A stretch of DNA of 64,000 nucleotides from Parapedobacter koreensis (GTDB lineage: Bacteria; Bacteroidota; Bacteroidia; Sphingobacteriales; Sphingobacteriaceae). Where the stretch lies: assembly GCF_900109365.1 (NCBI RefSeq), contig NZ_FNZR01000001.1, forward strand, positions 310,001-374,000, given 5' to 3'. Shown here one piece after another: positions 59,953-64,000 of this stretch (position 1 is its first letter; the number at the start of each line of letters is the position of its first letter). The position numbers and the translations under genes were made by a program. Under the pieces are notes generated by a model, which ran no database searches, had not been told where the DNA came from, and saw only the letters and a program-made list of their open reading frames with translations.

Positions 59953-61332
59953 TTAATCGATGTTTTCCGTACTCCTGTCATTCTGAGGTATTCCACTTAG
60001 CGCAACCTCATTTAGTGGGATAGGGAATGTATATTTCGGACTATTAGGATGGAGCGTATATTCTACGCCATTTAGGTTCCTTTTTATTGTTACCGCGTAT
60101 TTAGGATCTTGGTTAAGTCTTCTAAGGTCAGTCCAACGTGTACCCCTAAAAAGCAATTCTTTTCTTCGTTCCCGAAGTATCAGCTCCAAAGCCTCCTCGG
60201 GTGAGTTAGTTTCAAGGGGGACAAAAAGCCCATTTTCATACCGATTGATAAGTAATTTATTCAGGTCATCCATTGCGCCAACTATATCACCCAATCTCGC
60301 CCGGCATTCTGCACGGTTAATATATATTTCATCAGTGGCCAAGCCTGACAATGGAGTTCTTGTTCCGGTATAAAGGGTTTTTACTCGTTGTGTGTTTGTT
60401 GCCTCGTGTAACTGAAAGTAAACATTCTTCCGAAGGTCATTTTCATCATAGGAATTATACAAAGCCTCATCAATTATGGGATTCACCGCCAAGATATGGC
60501 TGTTTTGCGCAATTTTAAATAATACCTCCCCGTTATCAGGTGATGGTAAGTTGAATGAAGGGCTTAGTTGATTAAAATCTAACAATTTATCGTATTTGCT
60601 AAGACACTCATCTGAATGAAACAATGATTGCTCATAATTTTGCATTGCCAAGTAAACCCTGCTTAGTAATGCATGTACAGCAGCCTTAGATGCACGGTTT
60701 TTATTTTGGGCTTGGTAATCAACAGCCAAAAGATTATTAGCTTCTTCCAAATCGCCTATGATCTGAATAAAAGCCTCCTGTACAGTTGCTCTCGAAACCG
60801 ACTGTGTGAGGTCAGACGAAAGTTTGAGGGGGATACTTAAATCCAAACCTATCGATTCGGGTTTATATGGCATGCCATATATTTCCTGTAAAAAGAAATG
60901 ATATATCGCCCTAACAAACAGTGCTTGTCCTTTTACTTCGTTGTAAATTAATGATTCGGATTGGCTAACATTTAAATCCTTCAAGCCATCCAAAACTACA
61001 TTTGCGGTATAGATTCGGTCATAGGGTTCCACCCAATCAAATGTAGAGAAAGGAGCAGAACTACCTTCGTAAAAGTCGTCGGCCCATATGTAGGAATTTC
61101 GTCTAACTTCGGTTCCGGAAATCCATATATCAGGCGTGAGGTATACATTGTCGGTGCTTAATTCTGAGATACCCGGAGCGGAAGAGTAAATATATCCATA
61201 GTTCAATAATTGTTGATATTCCTCGATTTTGGTAACAACGGTAAGTGACCGATCGGGAACTATGTCAAGAAAGTCATTGCATGAAAAAAAAATCACGCCT
61301 ATTAGTAAAGTAAAAATTCTTTTTAGTTTCAT
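59953..61332 (-). CDS. SusD/RagB-type surface lipoprotein
   Basis: The 459-residue protein has a lipoprotein signal (lipobox IFFSC) and the SusD N-terminal motif FLDIVPD. TPR-like helices follow, then the typical C-terminal RRKELLFRGTRWTDLRRL and a PIPLNEVALSG-type end. SusD lids cover a SusC barrel and capture the substrate. It is 17 bp downstream of susC. Confidence 0.93.
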   Translation of the reverse strand: MKLKRIFTLLIGVIFFSCNDFLDIVPDRSLTVVTKIEEYQQLLNYGYIYSSAPGISELSTDNVYLTPDIWISGTEVRRNSYIWADDFYEGSSAPFSTFDWVEPYDRIYTANVVLDGLKDLNVSQSESLIYNEVKGQALFVRAIYHFFLQEIYGMPYKPESIGLDLSIPLKLSSDLTQSVSRATVQEAFIQIIGDLEEANNLLAVDYQAQNKNRASKAAVHALLSRVYLAMQNYEQSLFHSDECLSKYDKLLDFNQLSPSFNLPSPDNGEVLFKIAQNSHILAVNPIIDEALYNSYDENDLRKNVYFQLHEATNTQRVKTLYTGTRTPLSGLATDEIYINRAECRARLGDIVGAMDDLNKLLINRYENGLFVPLETNSPEEALELILRERRKELLFRGTRWTDLRRLNQDPKYAVTIKRNLNGVEYTLHPNSPKYTFPIPLNEVALSGIPQNDRSTENID

Positions 61333-61349
61333 CGTTGTGTGAATTGGTA

Positions 61350-64000
61350 TTAAAATTCTAACCTCAGCCCTCCGGATACGGTGTATTGTGCAGCAATGTC
61401 TCTTGATTCGGGATCAATCCCCTTATTATTTGAATTCCATAGTAACCCTAAATTGCTTGCTATCGCAAACAACTGCAACGATTTAAAACGAATGCTTTGG
61501 AAATTGTTGCGGTTAATGATATAGGCTAATCTAACATCCTGTAGCCTTATATGGCTCCCATTTAATATTTGTATTTCATTGTAACGGTAAAACGTTTCCC
61601 TTTGAGAAATTGCTGGATATACCATTGCAGGCACCGTTGTATGAAGCTCATCGCCGGGTTGTCGCCACCGCATTTCAAAATCACCGTAAGCATAGTTTCC
61701 TGTAAATAACTGCGAGTAGTCCAAGCCATTCCTTCTGAAATAATAGCCCAATTTGAACAGGACATTAAATGAAAAAGAGACACCTTTCCAATCGAATGTA
61801 TTCCGAATACTTCCAAAATGCGTTGGACTTGTAGAACCAAAGAAAACTAAATCATTAATATCCGTAGATGAGGTAATAGCGGTGTAATCACTGCTTATTT
61901 CGCCATCCAAGTATCCATTGGGATTACCGTTAGTGCCGTCAAGCCCCCCCCATTTGTATCCAAAAATTGCATTAATTGGTCGACCTTCGGCATAAGCGCC
62001 AAGCATGTAACTATTGACGTTAGCGGGCGTTAATAAGTATTGTGTAACTTTATTCCACGTGTAGCTGTACAATGCTGTTGTAGTCCATTTTAGTTTAGTT
62101 AATAAATTTTGGCTGTTTATGGTCACATCCGTTCCATGTCCGGCCATCGATGCTGTATTACCCCGAAAGGTGACCCTGCCACTTGAAGGAGCCATTTCAG
62201 CATCCCCCATTAAATCGCTGCCTAATTTCCAATATTGTTCTATACTTCCCGTAATCCTCCCTGATCTCAAAATTGAAAAATCTAAAGCTGCATTTACCGT
62301 TTCGATGGTTTCCCATTTTAAGTTTGGATTTGCTGGACTCCCAATTCGTAAATTTGGCTGATTATAATCATTAAATATGGGGATGGCACTTGCTATTAGA
62401 TAGGCCGAAACGCTTCTATCCACATTTCCGCTTTTACCGTAGGTAGAGCGCAATTTAAGCGAGGGCAACCAATTTAGATTATAGAAGCCTTCATCAGAGA
62501 CTTTCCATGAAAACCCAGCTGACCACAGTGGTGTCCATTTTTGATTTGTAGCAACACCAAATAGGTTGGATGCATCCCTTCGGAAGCTTCCATAGAGATT
62601 ATATTTGTTATTAAATGTATAATTGGCATTGGCATAAAAAGACACGAATCGGTCAGTTAAATATTGCAAATTTTGCGAAGTTGGGATTTGAGTATTCCAA
62701 CCGGTTATTATACTTGGATAAAAATTAATTGGGTCAATATTACCTACTGTCTCACGTTCTGCATTATAGCCATAGAATCTGTTGCTGTTTGATTGGGTAA
62801 CCATATTGCTTAATTCCGCGCCAACAATGCCATTAATGGAATGTAGTCCTAAATCCTTATCCCAATCTAATTGCCCCCTAAGATGGTGTGCTTCGTAATT
62901 ACCCGCACTTAGGTCCAAAATGCCTCCCAAGGGAACAGGTCGACTTACCTGTCCATTAGGAGCAATTGAAGAAAATTGATTAATCAAATCACGGGTAAAG
63001 AAAGTTTCCTGGCTTCGATGGTTTCTCCTGTTGGAGTTTCCGCGACCATATTGGTAACGTACATTGGCTTTGAGGAAAGGGAATAACGCATATTGCGCGA
63101 TGGCGTTGAATTTCAAGTCAGTGGCTTTGACCGTCTGATCCGCAAAACCCAATTCATCCAGTGGACGGTAATTCCAATCCAGTAATCTACCTTGTCCCAC
63201 AGTATCTATAAAGGACGGCCTATACCTTGCTATGGGCAGACTGTTGCCATCTGCATCGGCTAATTGGGCATATGGATAATTAACAAGTAAGCCATGCGTG
63301 TTGTCATCATCTTGCGATTGAGTGTATATAAGCCCAGTGCTGACTTCAAGTTTATTATTAATAAATGAAAAAGTGTTATTGAAATTCATGGTTAAACGGT
63401 CGAAACCGCTACCAACCTTGTTATTCAGATTTTTATCCCAGCCTACTGAGGCGTAGTATCTGTTGTATTGCCCACCTCCGTTTACGGAAAGAGCATGTTG
63501 TTGTGCAACCGAATTACGATCGAAGTATTTTGATATATCATTACGGACATCCAATTGCCTAAAAGCGTCAACTGCCGCAGAGGAATCTCCGGATGATATA
63601 TTTCCCAATCTTCGTTGCTCAAGCATCCAAACGACAGGAGTTACACTCGGCATTTCAGGCCCCGTTAAGGCATACGAATAATGACCCCGACTGAATAAGA
63701 AAGTCTCTAAATCGATAAAGTCTGAACTGCTTAATTGTTGTCGAGTGAACTGATTCGGCTTTTGGGTTACTGAGATATTTGTAGTTAGCGAAATATTGGG
63801 GCGTTGGTTAAATTGTCCGCTTTTCGAGGTGATTACGATTACCCCGTTCCCTGCTCTTGCACCCCAAATAGAAGTAGCTACGGCATCTTTCAAAACAGTG
63901 ACATTAGCAATGTCATTTGGGTTAATATTCCTTATGTCTCCATTATATTCAAAATTGTCCAATATTATTAAGGGGCTTGCATCGGCATGTATTGTGCTTG
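61350..64000 (-). CDS. SusC/RagA-type TonB-linked outer membrane protein (5' end outside window)
   Basis: The frame is open to the right edge and continues outside; the visible part starts in the plug (ASPLIILDNFEYNGDIRNIN, TVLKDAVATSIWGARAGNGV). About 883 residues remain, with the TonB-dependent barrel to the final strand SGGLRLEF. Signal peptide, N-domain and plug start are missing. It forms the import channel with SusD. An internal TTG at 63962 is not the start. Confidence 0.93.
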   Translation of the reverse strand, partial: STIHADASPLIILDNFEYNGDIRNINPNDIANVTVLKDAVATSIWGARAGNGVIVITSKSGQFNQRPNISLTTNISVTQKPNQFTRQQLSSSDFIDLETFLFSRGHYSYALTGPEMPSVTPVVWMLEQRRLGNISSGDSSAAVDAFRQLDVRNDISKYFDRNSVAQQHALSVNGGGQYNRYYASVGWDKNLNNKVGSGFDRLTMNFNNTFSFINNKLEVSTGLIYTQSQDDDNTHGLLVNYPYAQLADADGNSLPIARYRPSFIDTVGQGRLLDWNYRPLDELGFADQTVKATDLKFNAIAQYALFPFLKANVRYQYGRGNSNRRNHRSQETFFTRDLINQFSSIAPNGQVSRPVPLGGILDLSAGNYEAHHLRGQLDWDKDLGLHSINGIVGAELSNMVTQSNSNRFYGYNAERETVGNIDPINFYPSIITGWNTQIPTSQNLQYLTDRFVSFYANANYTFNNKYNLYGSFRRDASNLFGVATNQKWTPLWSAGFSWKVSDEGFYNLNWLPSLKLRSTYGKSGNVDRSVSAYLIASAIPIFNDYNQPNLRIGSPANPNLKWETIETVNAALDFSILRSGRITGSIEQYWKLGSDLMGDAEMAPSSGRVTFRGNTASMAGHGTDVTINSQNLLTKLKWTTTALYSYTWNKVTQYLLTPANVNSYMLGAYAEGRPINAIFGYKWGGLDGTNGNPNGYLDGEISSDYTAITSSTDINDLVFFGSTSPTHFGSIRNTFDWKGVSFSFNVLFKLGYYFRRNGLDYSQLFTGNYAYGDFEMRWRQPGDELHTTVPAMVYPAISQRETFYRYNEIQILNGSHIRLQDVRLAYIINRNNFQSIRFKSLQLFAIASNLGLLWNSNNKGIDPESRDIAAQYTVSGGLRLEF

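Larger units (their letters stand above)
35386..64000. mobile_element. Integrative conjugative element (CTnDOT-type transfer genes, serine recombinase), right end outside the window
   Basis: The left end is marked by tRNA-Glu and a serine recombinase. Accessory genes, a leftward tra operon (traN to traE), an RteC-like and a Crp-like regulator follow, then AT-rich cargo. No relaxase, coupling protein or distal tRNA repeat is visible up to 64000, so the element probably extends further. It is also possible that it ends unnoticed before 57.3 kb and that the SusCD genes are chromosomal. Confidence 0.65.

Noticed and set aside
61350-63962. SusC gene starting at 63962
   Set aside because: The frame continues to the window edge with a typical SusC plug sequence, so the gene is cut by the edge rather than starting there.
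1-64000. CRISPR arrays, rRNA genes, insertion sequences
   Set aside because: None seen: no repeat-spacer pattern, no rRNA signatures, no transposase frame.

Overview
The window looks like a Bacteroidota chromosome, most likely Sphingobacteriaceae (Parapedobacter/Olivibacter-like). This rests on TAnnTTTG-type promoters, many TonB receptors and SusC/SusD pairs, abundant lipoproteins, few Shine-Dalgarno sequences in the chromosomal part, and CTnDOT-class tra genes. The genus is a guess from gene content and was not searched.

Positions 1-35350 are ordinary chromosome: thiol peroxidase, a zinc alcohol dehydrogenase, a tail-specific protease, rarA, gluQ, alanine dehydrogenase, a WbpM/CapD-type sugar dehydratase, ribH, dapD, a Sua5-type synthase, folP and metG. 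Two accessory units sit among them. One (17.4-23.8 kb) is a TonB receptor followed by three unlike surface lipoproteins (beta-helix, propeller-like, leucine-rich repeat). The other (28.6-35.2 kb) is a TetR-controlled RND efflux operon, with three copies of a TTAACACTGTTAA-type palindrome marking its likely operators.

At 35352-35423 lies an intact tRNA-Glu(TTC). A large serine recombinase reads toward it and ends inside it: its TGA stop lies antisense to the anticodon loop. This marks the left end of an integrative and conjugative element (ICE). Rightward the element carries a repeat-dense region, accessory DNA-binding-type genes (DUF3560, DUF932, histone H1-like), a striking nested hairpin at 41.3 kb, a leftward tra operon (traE, F, G, I and two TraI-like paralogues, J, K, L, M, a short traN), an RteC-like regulator and a Crp-like regulator. 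No relaxase, no coupling protein and no second copy of the tRNA end is visible, so the element probably continues past the right edge.

From 57.3 kb to the edge the DNA is visibly richer in A+T. It encodes a MauE/DoxX-like membrane protein lacking the family's usual cysteine motif, a small exported two-cysteine protein, a TlpA-like thioredoxin, a SusD and a SusC cut by the window end. This looks like cargo and is the best candidate for a little-described system: uptake through SusCD linked to envelope thiol chemistry, with its own small secreted protein.
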